A stretch of DNA of 64,000 nt from an uncultured Ruminococcus sp. (GCA_910584195.1 CAJTYV010000004.1:124001-188000), one strand, 5' to 3'; counted from the stretch's first letter, positions 44,063 to 54,277 are shown. A program made the numbers and translations. The notes: a model not told the origin generated them from the sequence alone.

Positions 44063-44887
44063 ATGAGTGAATGCACACACGATTGTTCTTCATGCGGAAG
44101 TGATTGTTCAAGCAGAACAGAACCGCAGAGCCTTATCGAAAAGCCGAATCAGATGAGCAAAATAGGCAAAGTTATCGGAATCGTCAGCGGAAAGGGCGGA
44201 GTAGGCAAGACTATGGTCTCATCTATGCTTGCCGTTTCAGCTCAGAGAATGGGCAAAAACGTTGGTCTGCTCGATGCGGATATTACAGGACCTTCCGTAC
44301 CAAAGGCGTTTGGCATACATGAAAAAGCCGATGCCTGCGAATTCGGAATTATTCCCCGCAAAAGTAAAATGGGAATAGATATAATGTCAATTAATCTCTT
44401 ACTTGAAAACGAATCAGATCCTGTTGTTTGGAGAGGACCTGTTATTGCAGGTGTTGTAAAACAGTTTTGGACGGACGTAATATGGAAAGATATTGATTAT
44501 CTGTTCGTTGATATGCCTCCGGGAACAGGCGATGTGCCGCTTACCGTGTTCCAGTCTATTCCTGTGGACGGTATCGTTATTGTGACATCGCCGCAGGAAC
44601 TTGTTTCCATGATAGTGGAGAAAGCTGTAAAAATGGCGAAGCTCATGAATATTCCGATAGTCGGTATCGTTGAGAACATGAGTTATTTTGAATGCCCCGG
44701 CTGCGGAAAGAAGCACAAGATATACGGCGACAGCCATATCGAGGATATTGCCAAGGAATACGGCATTCCCGTACTCGCTCAGATACCTATAGCGCCGGAG
44801 CTTGCAAAGCACTGCGATCAGGGTACTATCGAGCTGTTTGAGGGAGATTGGATAGATCCTGCAATAAATCAAATTGTGAATTTATAA
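44063..44887 (+). CDS. mrp: Mrp/NBP35-type iron-sulfur cluster carrier ATPase
   Basis: A 274-residue P-loop ATPase that binds and transfers Fe-S clusters. The deviant Walker A is GKGGVGKT (residues 43-50), with DADITGPS and FVDMPPGTGD following; the C-terminal bridging cluster pair is ECPGCGK. The N-terminus carries four closely spaced cysteines (Cys4, Cys8, Cys11, Cys15), reminiscent of the NBP35 N-terminal cluster though with different spacing. It lacks the DUF59 domain of longer Mrp proteins. Monocistronic: own promoter and terminator. Confidence 0.94.
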   Translation: MSECTHDCSSCGSDCSSRTEPQSLIEKPNQMSKIGKVIGIVSGKGGVGKTMVSSMLAVSAQRMGKNVGLLDADITGPSVPKAFGIHEKADACEFGIIPRKSKMGIDIMSINLLLENESDPVVWRGPVIAGVVKQFWTDVIWKDIDYLFVDMPPGTGDVPLTVFQSIPVDGIVIVTSPQELVSMIVEKAVKMAKLMNIPIVGIVENMSYFECPGCGKKHKIYGDSHIEDIAKEYGIPVLAQIPIAPELAKHCDQGTIELFEGDWIDPAINQIVNL

Positions 44888-44891
44888 TAAA

Positions 44892-44928
44892 ATGCAGCAG
44901 CCGTCATAATGTCGGCTGCTGCATTTTT
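44892..44928 (+). terminator. intrinsic terminator of mrp
   Basis: A perfect 12-bp stem (44892-44903 with 44913-44924), 9-base loop, followed by a T run. Confidence 0.93.
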
Positions 44929-44953
44929 ATTAATGATCCGATTGATTTTCAAT

Positions 44954-44986
44954 AAAAAAGCCAAGCATCTTGTGCTTGACTTTTTT
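44954..44986 (-). terminator. intrinsic terminator of the rnjA-ftsH operon
   Basis: Imperfect stem around TCAAGCA/TGCTTGG with A and T runs on both sides; read on the minus strand it ends in TTTTTT, about 25 bases after the ftsH stop. It also backs up the mrp terminator on the plus strand. Confidence 0.8.
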
Positions 44987-45008
44987 CAGAGACATAGGCT
45001 CTGTTAAA

Positions 45009-46871
45009 TTATTCATTTATATGATGAGTAATATCTTCGCCTTTCATGAGACGTTCAAAGTCTTCGCCATTGATTTTCTCATGTTCAAGGAGATATTCTG
45101 CCAAACGATGTATTTTATCAGCGTTGGCTTTAAGAATTGCAATACAGTCCTCATAAGATTTTTCTATGATATTCTTTACTTCCTCGTCTATTTGTGCCGC
45201 CACAGCTTCGCTGTAATTACGTGTATGACCGTAATCCTTACCGAGAAATACTTCATCGTTATCCGAACCGTATACGACAGTACCAAGTTTGCTTGAAAAT
45301 CCGTACTTTGTCACCATATTTCTTGCTGTATTGGTTGCTCTTTCAATATCATTGGAAGCTCCTGTGCAAATATCATCGAGGAAAATTTCTTCTGCCGCAC
45401 GTCCGCCGAGAAGCATAACGATATTTTCACGCATTTGATTACGTGAAACGTGCATATCGTCAGTATCTGGGCGTGTAACCGTAAGACCGGCAGCCATACC
45501 ACGCTGTATGATAGTGACCTGATGCACCTTATCCTGAGTAGGAAGATTATATGCTGCGACTGCATGACCAGCTTCATGATAAGCAGTTATTTTTTTATCA
45601 CGCTCTGTGACTATCCTTGATTTCTTTTCAGGACCTGCTATTACTTTCATGATAGCTTCTTCTATATCTTTTTCAACAATGGAATTTCTATTTGCTCTTG
45701 CAGCTAAAAGAGCAGCTTCATTGAGAACATTTTCCAAGTCAGCGCCTGTAAATCCCTGAGTAGTCTGCGCGATCATACGCATGTCAATATCGGGAGAAAG
45801 CGGTTTATTTTTCGCGTGTACTTTCAGTATTTCCTCACGACCCTTTACGTCAGGATATCCGACCATTATCTGCCTGTCAAAACGTCCAGGGCGAAGCAGA
45901 GCCGGATCAAGAATATCACGGCGATTTGTAGCTGCAATAACAATAACGCTTTCGTTTCCGGTAAATCCATCCATTTCAACGAGAAGCTGATTTAATGTCT
46001 GTTCACGTTCGTCATGACCGCCTCCAAGACCGGCGCCTCTGTGACGTCCTACAGCGTCTATTTCATCAATAAAAATAATTGACGGAGAATGTTTTTTCGC
46101 CTGATCAAAGAGATCTCGTACTCTTGAAGCGCCGACGCCTACAAACATTTCAACGAAATCAGAACCGGAAATGGGGAAGAAAGGAACTCTTGCTTCACCA
46201 GCTACAGCTCTTGCAAGCAACGTTTTTCCCGTACCGGGAGGCCCTAACAACAGAACGCCTTTTGGAATTTTTGCACCTATTTCTGTATATTTTCCAGGAT
46301 TTTTCAAAAAATCGACTATTTCTTCAAGTTCTTTCTTTTCTTCATCAGCGCCTGCAACATCCTTGAAAGTTGCCTTTCGTGCGTCTGCCTGATTTTTCAG
46401 ATTTGCTTTACCGAAAGAAGTGTATTTGCTGCCGCCTCCGTTTTGCCGCATCATGAATACAAATAAGAATATCGCTAAGCCGACCGTAAGAAATACGGGT
46501 ATAAGTGTCAGAAGCCATGTGTTGTCTTTGGGGCGGATATAATTCTGCACTAACGGGTCATTGGGATACTTTTTGTTATATTCCTTACGATATTCCTTTG
46601 TATCGTCAAGAAATATGCTGACATAAGGAACTTCATACTTGCGTTTTGTCTCCTCGCCCCTGAGCTGATATGTCAGCTTTCCCGAGCCGAGATCAAGCTC
46701 ATAGTAGGACACTTTGTATTGGTCGAAATACGTTATAACCTTAGTATATTCTGTTTTTGTAGCATTTCCGTAAAATTTTGAAATTACAAAGTACACGCAG
46801 AATATCGAGAGCAAAACGATAAGAATGTAAGTAATTATGCCGCTGTGTTTTTTAGGTGTCAAGTCACACAC
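45009..46871 (-). CDS. ftsH: ATP-dependent zinc metalloprotease FtsH
   Basis: A 620-residue membrane-bound AAA+ protease. Two N-terminal helices (about 10-31 and 119-140) flank an extracytoplasmic domain; Walker A GPPGTGKT near residue 207, Walker B IIFIDEIDAVG, SRH ATNRRDILDPALLRPGRFDR and the zinc site HEAGH near 430 are all present. The start is ambiguous: GTG at 46871 overlaps the tilS 3' end, while TTG at 46862 has GGAG at a better distance. Last gene of the minus-strand core operon; tilS-ftsH adjacency is common in Firmicutes. Confidence 0.96.
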   Translation of the reverse strand: MCDLTPKKHSGIITYILIVLLSIFCVYFVISKFYGNATKTEYTKVITYFDQYKVSYYELDLGSGKLTYQLRGEETKRKYEVPYVSIFLDDTKEYRKEYNKKYPNDPLVQNYIRPKDNTWLLTLIPVFLTVGLAIFLFVFMMRQNGGGSKYTSFGKANLKNQADARKATFKDVAGADEEKKELEEIVDFLKNPGKYTEIGAKIPKGVLLLGPPGTGKTLLARAVAGEARVPFFPISGSDFVEMFVGVGASRVRDLFDQAKKHSPSIIFIDEIDAVGRHRGAGLGGGHDEREQTLNQLLVEMDGFTGNESVIVIAATNRRDILDPALLRPGRFDRQIMVGYPDVKGREEILKVHAKNKPLSPDIDMRMIAQTTQGFTGADLENVLNEAALLAARANRNSIVEKDIEEAIMKVIAGPEKKSRIVTERDKKITAYHEAGHAVAAYNLPTQDKVHQVTIIQRGMAAGLTVTRPDTDDMHVSRNQMRENIVMLLGGRAAEEIFLDDICTGASNDIERATNTARNMVTKYGFSSKLGTVVYGSDNDEVFLGKDYGHTRNYSEAVAAQIDEEVKNIIEKSYEDCIAILKANADKIHRLAEYLLEHEKINGEDFERLMKGEDITHHINE

Positions 46872-48217
46872 TCCATTCTTTCCCGTTTTATGGTAATTTT
46901 CAGCAGACGTGATGAGTTTTCATCGGGAGTAACCCTATCTGCGATTCCAATTTTTTCCCCGAATATCGTACCTTGTTCATCTTCTATGAAGTGTATGGTA
47001 CTGCGCAGGGATACGGGAATTGTTTCATTAATAATTTTTTTTACCGAAGAAGTGAAGCTTCTTCCGCTTAGACGAATTTTATCGCCGGATTTTCTGTTTC
47101 TGACAACAGCCTTTCCTATTATTTTATCATAATCAATAAGATAAAATGTTGATTTTCTGTGAACAATATCATTTTTCTCCAAATTTTCACAATTGACAAG
47201 CTCGCAGATTAATTTAGTATTGGGGAATATGCTGTTTTCTCCAATTTTAAGTTCTGTTGATACGGCGTTTTCAAAATTATTTGTTGGTTTAATTTCTTGG
47301 ATTTTCGTAATTGTTCCATCAGAAATAAAATAAAAATTTCCCGAAATATTTAATTTTCCGCCGTTTACAGCTATTCGTCCGCATTCGTCAAGTTTTTTAT
47401 GCGAAACAGGAAATCCGTTTTCTATAAGGTATCTTGAAATACATCGGTTTCTGATAACTTCATTATACCCGTTCAGACCTGTAAATACGCCATTATAAAA
47501 ACATTTTTCCATAGTTTCGTTAACTTTCGTTTCTATAAGCTTGTTTTCAATTCGCAAGACATGTGCTGTACGTGCCGATGTTTCTGTAAGCGAACCGTTG
47601 ATTTCTTTCATCAAAGGAATTATTTTATGACGTATTTTGTTTCTGGTGTAGTCATCAGTAAGATTTGTGCTGTCAGTAACATACGTTTGTCCGATTACTT
47701 TCAAATACTGTTCTATTTCCTTGCGTGAGACATTTAGCAGCGGACGAATAATATTTTCGCGTACAGGCGGGATTCCCGTCATGCCTTTAAGTCCCGTACC
47801 TCGTATCAAATTCAGAATCATTGTTTCGAGGTTATCATCAGCGTTGTGTGCGGTGGAAAGAATTTTTCCACAGGTATATTTTCGAAATATGCTGTACCGA
47901 AGTTCTCTTGCGGCTTCTTCGCACGAAAGTCCTTTTTCAGCCGAATATTCTTTAACATTGCAGGAAACAGAGTTGAATTTTATTCTGAGATTTCTGCAAA
48001 GCTCGCGGCAGAACGCTTCATCGCGGTCGCTTTCTTCTCCTCGGAGACAATGATTAACATGCAGAGCCTCAACGTCAAATCCTATTTCAAACGAAAGCTC
48101 ACGAATTGCATAAAGCATACAGACACTGTCGGCTCCGCCTGAAAGAGCGCACACAACGATACAGCCGGGGTGCAGCATATCATATTTTTCCGCAAAATCA
48201 CGAATTTTGTCAAGCAT
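46859..48217 (-). CDS. tilS: tRNA(Ile)-lysidine synthase
   Basis: A 452-residue enzyme that modifies C34 of tRNA-Ile(CAU) to lysidine. N-type PP-loop SGGADS lies near residue 26, with the HNADDNLETMILNLIRGTGLKGM block and C-terminal TilS domains. The frame is open to 48322, but GGAGGTG selects ATG 48217, three bases after the dnaB stop. It overlaps ftsH by 13 bases. Confidence 0.94.
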   Translation of the reverse strand: MLDKIRDFAEKYDMLHPGCIVVCALSGGADSVCMLYAIRELSFEIGFDVEALHVNHCLRGEESDRDEAFCRELCRNLRIKFNSVSCNVKEYSAEKGLSCEEAARELRYSIFRKYTCGKILSTAHNADDNLETMILNLIRGTGLKGMTGIPPVRENIIRPLLNVSRKEIEQYLKVIGQTYVTDSTNLTDDYTRNKIRHKIIPLMKEINGSLTETSARTAHVLRIENKLIETKVNETMEKCFYNGVFTGLNGYNEVIRNRCISRYLIENGFPVSHKKLDECGRIAVNGGKLNISGNFYFISDGTITKIQEIKPTNNFENAVSTELKIGENSIFPNTKLICELVNCENLEKNDIVHRKSTFYLIDYDKIIGKAVVRNRKSGDKIRLSGRSFTSSVKKIINETIPVSLRSTIHFIEDEQGTIFGEKIGIADRVTPDENSSRLLKITIKRERMECVT

Positions 48218-48218
48218 A

Positions 48219-49568
48219 TTACACCTCCGGCGGAGAATTGTATTCAGGATTTGAAAAACGTGTATACTGACCGTTCCAAATAAGCTCCACCGTACCTGTT
48301 TCGCCATGACGATTTTTCGCAACTATGCACTCTGAGATATTTTGCTTTGTACTTTCCTTGTTGTAGTAAGCGTCACGATAGAGGAATAGGATAATGTCTG
48401 CATCCTGTTCGATCGAGCCCGATTCACGCAGATCTGACATCATGGGACGCTTATCTGTACGGCTTTCAACTGCACGGGAAAGCTGTGAAAGGAGAACAAC
48501 CGGAACGTTAAGTTCCTTAGCCATAACCTTCAATTGACGCGTTATTTCTGAAATTACAGTTACCCGATTATCAGAACGTGAAGTCGAACCCATTAGCTGC
48601 AAGTAGTCAATAACTACCAGACCAAGGTTTTTTACACGTCTGAGCTTAGCTTTCATTTGCTGTACTGTCATACTTGCTGTATCGTCAATATACATGGGCA
48701 GGGTACTTAGGTACGCAGCGCTGGTGGCAAGACGGACCCATTCGTCGGTCTGGATTCTTCCATTACGCAGATTGCCGGATTCTATAAGAGCTTCAGTGGA
48801 AAGCATACGGGTCGCGAGCTGTTCCTTGGACATTTCAAGATTAAAAATTACAACATCCTTATCGTTTCTCCGCGCAACATTTGTAGCTATATTCATAGCA
48901 AATGAAGTTTTTCCCATTGCAGGACGAGCGGCGATTATAATAAGATCGGATTTATTAAGTCCCGAAGTTATAGTATCAAGATAGGTAAAACCCGTTCTTG
49001 CGCCAACATATTTTTCCTTATCCTCGCCGGTGATTTTGCCCAGTCTGTCGTAAGCCTCCAAGACTGCATCTGCAAGAGGCGAAAGTCCGCTTACATTGCG
49101 CCCCTGACGAATATCGTATATCTTTTGTTCAGCCGAATCAAGAAGAAGCTGTGCATCCTGTTCGCCGCTTTGAATGTCATCCATAATACTTCTTGCAACG
49201 AAACCAAGACTTCTTATGAAATACTTATCCGCAACTATTTTACAGTAGCTTTCAATATTAGCAGTGGTCGGAAGTGTATTGGCGATTTCAGCAAGATAAC
49301 GCTTTCCCTCAGCAGGTGTCTCGAAAATCCCGATTTTTTCAGATTCATTAAGAACTGTTACCGGATCTACAGGAGAACCGCTCGTAAACATGCGGTAGAT
49401 TATTCCAAAAAGTTTTTTGTGGCTGTCACTGTAGAAATATTCAGGTTTAACTTTTTCGATTACGACAGGCATGACTGAAGGATCGGAAAGAACAGCTCCA
49501 ATTACGGATTGTTCCGCTTCTATGCTGTGCGGAAGATCGGATGCGGAAAGTATGCTGTTAGTTTCCAT
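48219..49568 (-). CDS. dnaB: replicative DNA helicase
   Basis: A 449-residue hexameric helicase: DnaB N-terminal domain (PHSIEAEQSVIGAVL), linker, and RecA-like domain with Walker A ARPAMGKTSFA, Walker B LVVIDYLQLM and arginine-finger region RESGSIEQDADIILFLYR. Its ATG overlaps the rplI stop (TGATG), so the two are translationally coupled. rplI-dnaB is a widely conserved pair. Confidence 0.97.
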   Translation of the reverse strand: METNSILSASDLPHSIEAEQSVIGAVLSDPSVMPVVIEKVKPEYFYSDSHKKLFGIIYRMFTSGSPVDPVTVLNESEKIGIFETPAEGKRYLAEIANTLPTTANIESYCKIVADKYFIRSLGFVARSIMDDIQSGEQDAQLLLDSAEQKIYDIRQGRNVSGLSPLADAVLEAYDRLGKITGEDKEKYVGARTGFTYLDTITSGLNKSDLIIIAARPAMGKTSFAMNIATNVARRNDKDVVIFNLEMSKEQLATRMLSTEALIESGNLRNGRIQTDEWVRLATSAAYLSTLPMYIDDTASMTVQQMKAKLRRVKNLGLVVIDYLQLMGSTSRSDNRVTVISEITRQLKVMAKELNVPVVLLSQLSRAVESRTDKRPMMSDLRESGSIEQDADIILFLYRDAYYNKESTKQNISECIVAKNRHGETGTVELIWNGQYTRFSNPEYNSPPEV

Positions 49569-50014
49569 CAGCCTTCGATTACCTCAACATCTATTTTTTC
49601 TGAAACTCCGGCAAACAGCTTAACTACGGCAGAATATGAACCAAATGCCTTTATTTCCGCGTTTAGCGCTATTTTTTTCTTATCCGCTTTTATGCCAAGC
49701 TGTTCGTTAAGCGCATCGGCAACATTAGCTGCGGTAACCGAACCGAAAAGCCGATCGTTTGAGCCAGCCTTAGCCTTAATTATAATTTTTTTATCTCTCA
49801 TTTTAGCGGCAGCTTCTTCTGCAGCTTTTTTTTCAGTATCTATTTTGAACTGAGCGGACGACTTCTGACCTGCTAATTTAGCAAGATTCGTGGGAGTGGC
49901 TTCAACGGCAAATCCTTTGGGCAGCAGCATGTTTCTTGCGTAACCGTCAGCTACATTTTTTACTTCGCCCTTTTTTCCCGAGCCTTTAACATCCTGTAAG
50001 TAAATAACTTTCAT
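49568..50014 (-). CDS. rplI: 50S ribosomal protein L9
   Basis: A 148-residue L9: N-terminal VIYLQDVKGSGKKGEVKNVADGYARNMLLPKGFA signature (spread over about residues 3-36), a long central helix and a compact C-terminal domain. AAAGGATA precedes the ATG. It lies between gdpP and dnaB in the usual Firmicutes order. Confidence 0.97.
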   Translation of the reverse strand: MKVIYLQDVKGSGKKGEVKNVADGYARNMLLPKGFAVEATPTNLAKLAGQKSSAQFKIDTEKKAAEEAAAKMRDKKIIIKAKAGSNDRLFGSVTAANVADALNEQLGIKADKKKIALNAEIKAFGSYSAVVKLFAGVSEKIDVEVIEG

Positions 50015-50077
50015 AATTAAAATATCCTTTCTATTCTGATAATATCAATCAGTTTATTTTTGAGTTATTGAAAACAC

Positions 50078-52054
50078 TTAATTATCTTTAAGTTCTTCTT
50101 CGCGTTTATCTATAGCTTCAACAAGCAATTCTGAGGCTTCCGCAAGAGTTTTGTCAGTAAGCTGAGCGGCAGCCATTGTCTGATGTCCGCCGCCGCCAAG
50201 CTTTTCCATAATTACCTGAACATTTGTAGCTCCAAGTGAGCGTGCGGATATATTCGCTATATTATTGGTTTTGTATATAACGAACGAAGCATCGACATTT
50301 GTGATGTTGAGAAGCTCGTCCGCAGCCTGAGGAGCGACTATTCTTATATCGTCTGATTTGAAGTCTGCTATAGCGACAGCGCAGTTATGATGAATCTTTG
50401 CCGAAGAAACTATTTGAGCCTTGCGTTTGTATGCTTCAAACGAATTAGAAAACAGCAGCTTTACCGTAACAGTATCCGCGCCTGATTTTTTAAGAAAAGC
50501 CGCAGCTTCAAAAGTGCGCACACCGGTCCGCATTACAAAATTTTTTGTATCGAGCATAATTCCTGCAAGCAGAGCTTCCGCACAGTAAGACGGCAGCTTA
50601 TCATCTACGCTGAATCTGAAATATTGGATTATCTCTGTTACCATTTCCGAAGCCGAGGATGCATAAGGTTCATGGTGAAAGATAACAGCATCGTCAATAT
50701 AATTTATAGTTTTTCTGTGGTGATCTATTACAACAACTTGACGGCAAAGATCATATAATTTTCTGCTTTCGATAAAATCCTTGTTGTGTATATCAACAAT
50801 AATCAGGAGATCGTTATCTGTTACTGTCTGCAATGCGGCAGCAGGAGAAACAAACAATTCCTGACCTGCATGTTCCTCAACCATATTAATAAGGTTTACG
50901 GCAAGATTTTTTGAACGGTCGGCAACAATGCGAACTTCCTTTCCCAAAAGTCTCAAAGCGCCTGCAAGTCCGCATGAAGCTCCAACGGAATCCAGATCAC
51001 CGAATCTATGTCCCATTATGTAAACTTTATCGGAGTCCATAATGACATCCTGCATTGCATTGGCTATAATGCGTGTTTTTGTACGAGACATTTTTTCAAC
51101 GCCTTTGGAAACTCCGCCGAAGAATCGGTATCCGCTGTCGGTTTTTACTACAGCCTGATCGCCTCCGCGGCCCAAAGCCATATCGAGGCATTGGCGTGCA
51201 ATTTTTTCACTCTCCTCAAGAGATGATGCGCCCTCTCCAATACCTATAGAAAGGGTAAGAGGGTATTTTCCGGCAATTTTTATATTCCTTGCTAAGTCGA
51301 GTATTTTAAATTTTGACTCGATTTTTTCTTTAAGATGCCGGCGTTCAATGACCGCATAAAATGTGTTGGGCGAAATTTTCTTTATAAATCCGTTTGTACT
51401 GCTCATGAAACGCTCCATAAGCTGTTCTATTTCAACGGATGCAATAGCTTTTTCGCTTTCCTTGGCGTTCTGCATTATTTCGTCATAAGTGTCTATAGTC
51501 ATTATTACTACGTTAGGATGAGATTCTTCGGATTTTTTTTTCAGATTGAAATATTTCGTTTCGTCCTGAAAATAAGTTATGAGAAAAGTAATGTCATTTT
51601 CGGAAAACTCTTTGAAAACGACTTTATATATTGAATCGTTTACATAACATATAGACGAACCGTTTTCGGTAAGGACTTTGATGCTTAGTTTTACGCATTC
51701 TTCGAATCCCATGCCGTAAACATCGCATCCGCCGCATATTTTATCAGTGAAGGCGCTGTTGTACCATACAAGCTTACCGCCTGAACCTATGACTGCGATA
51801 GGAGCGGGCAGGGTATTCATATATTCGGCGGCGGAGTTTTCGAGATGCGTGTTCATTTTGGTTATATGACGAATTGAGTTTTTTGAGAATATTGCGTAGA
51901 GAATTATAAGAACGACTGCAAGAACAGCAGCGGATGCCATTCCAATAATACCGTAAAGACTGTTGTATTCAAAAAGCGACAGCGAAACAAACAGCTGACT
52001 TGAAATTATGGCTGCAATTATCAGCAGCGCAGCTCCCGGAAATTTTTTCTTCAC
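50078..52054 (-). CDS. gdpP: cyclic-di-AMP phosphodiesterase GdpP
   Basis: A 658-residue membrane protein: two N-terminal helices (about 7-27 and 34-57), a PAS-like domain, a degenerate GGDEF domain (no GGDEF motif, FYAVIERRHL region instead) and a C-terminal DHH/DHHA1 phosphodiesterase with GHRFGDLDSVGA, DIHNKD, VIDHHRK and GGGGHQ. It hydrolyses c-di-AMP, controlling wall and potassium homeostasis. GTG start at 52054 with GGGGTG upstream. It precedes rplI by 63 bases. Confidence 0.95.
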   Translation of the reverse strand: MKKKFPGAALLIIAAIISSQLFVSLSLFEYNSLYGIIGMASAAVLAVVLIILYAIFSKNSIRHITKMNTHLENSAAEYMNTLPAPIAVIGSGGKLVWYNSAFTDKICGGCDVYGMGFEECVKLSIKVLTENGSSICYVNDSIYKVVFKEFSENDITFLITYFQDETKYFNLKKKSEESHPNVVIMTIDTYDEIMQNAKESEKAIASVEIEQLMERFMSSTNGFIKKISPNTFYAVIERRHLKEKIESKFKILDLARNIKIAGKYPLTLSIGIGEGASSLEESEKIARQCLDMALGRGGDQAVVKTDSGYRFFGGVSKGVEKMSRTKTRIIANAMQDVIMDSDKVYIMGHRFGDLDSVGASCGLAGALRLLGKEVRIVADRSKNLAVNLINMVEEHAGQELFVSPAAALQTVTDNDLLIIVDIHNKDFIESRKLYDLCRQVVVIDHHRKTINYIDDAVIFHHEPYASSASEMVTEIIQYFRFSVDDKLPSYCAEALLAGIMLDTKNFVMRTGVRTFEAAAFLKKSGADTVTVKLLFSNSFEAYKRKAQIVSSAKIHHNCAVAIADFKSDDIRIVAPQAADELLNITNVDASFVIYKTNNIANISARSLGATNVQVIMEKLGGGGHQTMAAAQLTDKTLAEASELLVEAIDKREEELKDN

Positions 52055-52119
52055 TTCTCAAAAACACCCCGCTTTATACTTGAAGTTGATCATATTATGA
52101 ATTACGGATCGTGAATTGT

Positions 52120-53955
52120 TTATAACTCCATGATGACAGGAAGTATCATCGGACTTCTTTTGGTTTTTTGATAAATGTAGTCGGAAAGAGCGTCTCTGAG
52201 TTTACCCTTTAGCGTGTTCCATTCGCGCATTTCAGAGCGCGAACAATTAGACAGAGTATTGTTTAATACGTTTTTAGCCTGCACGAAAAGTTCCTCCGAT
52301 TCACGTACATAAACAAAACCGCGAGATATTATATCGGGTCCCGCAACCACTTCGTTTGCAGATCTCTCGATTCCTATAACTATTATTATAAGTCCGTCCT
52401 GAGCGAGATGCTTTCTGTCTCTGAGAACTATTGAACCAACATCGCCTACGCCGAGACCGTCAACGAGAATACGTCCTGATGGAACCTGAGATACTATTTT
52501 CATAGAAACGCCGTCTGTTTCGATAACATTGCCTATTTCAGCAATAATTACGTTTTCACGAGCCATACCCATCTGTACTGCAAGGTCGGCATGTTTTTGC
52601 AGATGTTTGTATTCTCCGTGTACCGGAATGAAAAACTTAGGTTTAGTAAGCGCCTGCATTAATTTAAGTTCTTCCTGACAGGCGTGTCCCGAAACGTGAA
52701 CTTCATACATTGCCTCATAGACTACTTCAGCGCCGGACTTCATAAGCTCGTTTACTACTCTTGTAACATATTTTTCGTTGCCGGGTATAGGTGTAGCTGA
52801 AATAATAATGAAGTCCATTGGAGTAATGTTTACTTTCCTGTGTTCGTTCATTGCCATACGGGTGAGAGCAGACATTGGTTCTCCTTGACTTCCTGTTGTT
52901 ATAAGGACAATTCGTTCACTTTCGTAACGGTTCATCATTTCAATGTCGATTATAAGGTTATCAGGAACTTTAAGATAGCCCAATTCTATGGCGGTATTGA
53001 TCACGTTTACCATACTTCGCCCGAATACCGCGACTTTTCTTCCGTATCTTTCGGCTGCATTTATTATCTGCTGAACTCGGTGGATATTGGAAGAAAAAGT
53101 TGCAATAATTATACGCTTACCTTCGGCTTTCTTAAAAAGGCGATCAAAAGATTCACCTACTGTACGTTCGGAACGAGTATAGCCGGCTCTTTCAGCATTT
53201 GTAGAGTCTGCCATTAAAGCCAGAACGCCTTTGCTTCCGAGTTCCCCGAACCGCGCTATATCTATTATATTGCCGTCGATAGGGGAGTAGTCAACCTTGA
53301 AATCTCCCGTGTGGACAATAACGCCGGCAGGAGTATGGATAGCCATGCCTACAGCATCTGGGATAGAGTGGTTGACCTTAATGAATTCCACAGCCATACA
53401 GCCCATTTTGACTGTTTTTCTCGGTTCAACAATGTTAAGTTTAACCGTATTGAGGATGCCCTGTTCCTTTAGCTTGCCCTCGATAAGACCTATCGTAAGT
53501 CGTGTAGCATAGACCGGAACATTAATTTTTTTGAGCAAATAGGCAAGTCCGCCGATGTGATCTTCATGACCGTGAGTAATTACTATACCTCGTATTTTTT
53601 CAGCATTTCGTTCAACGTAGGTAAAATCAGGGATAACGATATCGACTCCCGGCATATCTGCATCAGGAAATGCAAGACCGCAGTCGAGTATGAACATATC
53701 GTTTGAACATTCGAATACAGTCATGTTCTTTCCGATTTCGTTGAGTCCTCCGAGCGGTATGATCCTCACAGGAGTTTTTCTTATTTCCTTTGTTTGCTGA
53801 CGGCTTTTTTTCTGCTTTTGGACTTCGGCTGTATTTTTGGTTTTAGACGTGATCGGTTTTGCGGCGGATGTTTTGGACGTTTTTCTTGAAGAAAGCGTTT
53901 CCTTTTTTACAGCGGAGCTTCTTCGGGGAGTTTTGAATGTTCTGTTTTCGTTCAC
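52120..53955 (-). CDS. rnj: ribonuclease J
   Basis: A 611-residue metallo-beta-lactamase/beta-CASP RNase. The zinc motif HGHEDHIGG follows RIIPLGGLNEIGKNM, and the beta-CASP and C-terminal domains are complete (VHVSGHA, PVHGEYKHLQKH). A lysine/serine/threonine-rich N-terminal extension of about 60 residues precedes the catalytic core, absent from B. subtilis RNase J1. GTG start with AAGGAGG 7 bases upstream. First gene of the core operon, with a leader of about 285 bases. J1 versus J2 assignment is not possible here. Confidence 0.95.
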   Translation of the reverse strand: MNENRTFKTPRRSSAVKKETLSSRKTSKTSAAKPITSKTKNTAEVQKQKKSRQQTKEIRKTPVRIIPLGGLNEIGKNMTVFECSNDMFILDCGLAFPDADMPGVDIVIPDFTYVERNAEKIRGIVITHGHEDHIGGLAYLLKKINVPVYATRLTIGLIEGKLKEQGILNTVKLNIVEPRKTVKMGCMAVEFIKVNHSIPDAVGMAIHTPAGVIVHTGDFKVDYSPIDGNIIDIARFGELGSKGVLALMADSTNAERAGYTRSERTVGESFDRLFKKAEGKRIIIATFSSNIHRVQQIINAAERYGRKVAVFGRSMVNVINTAIELGYLKVPDNLIIDIEMMNRYESERIVLITTGSQGEPMSALTRMAMNEHRKVNITPMDFIIISATPIPGNEKYVTRVVNELMKSGAEVVYEAMYEVHVSGHACQEELKLMQALTKPKFFIPVHGEYKHLQKHADLAVQMGMARENVIIAEIGNVIETDGVSMKIVSQVPSGRILVDGLGVGDVGSIVLRDRKHLAQDGLIIIVIGIERSANEVVAGPDIISRGFVYVRESEELFVQAKNVLNNTLSNCSRSEMREWNTLKGKLRDALSDYIYQKTKRSPMILPVIMEL

Positions 53956-54248
53956 TTAATTTCCTCCTTGTTGGATAATATTTAATTTTCTATGTATCGG
54001 CTATGGAAAAAATAATTTGATTTTTGTTTGAATAAAAGAAATAACGCTCTAAGCCATTGAATGAAACGGATTATAAAGCATAATATAAAGTAAGAGATAT
54101 AAACGGAAATGATTACCTCATACTTTATCCTGATATTGAACTTAGATTCTTGTATTGAATAAAACTATATTCCAAGCCTTTTTAATGGCGTATCGCCAAT
54201 AAATTCATTATTTTAATAATAATCACGGTCACAAACTGAGATAATATA

Positions 54249-54277
54249 ATTATACCCAAAAAAAGATAATATGTCAA
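54249..54277 (-). promoter_or_regulatory. sigma-A promoter of the RNase J operon
   Basis: On the minus strand perfect TTGACA (54277-54272), 17-bp spacer, TATAAT (54254-54249). Transcription would start near 54242, leaving a leader of about 285 AU-rich bases (53956-54242) in which I see no strong structure or ORF. Confidence 0.8.
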
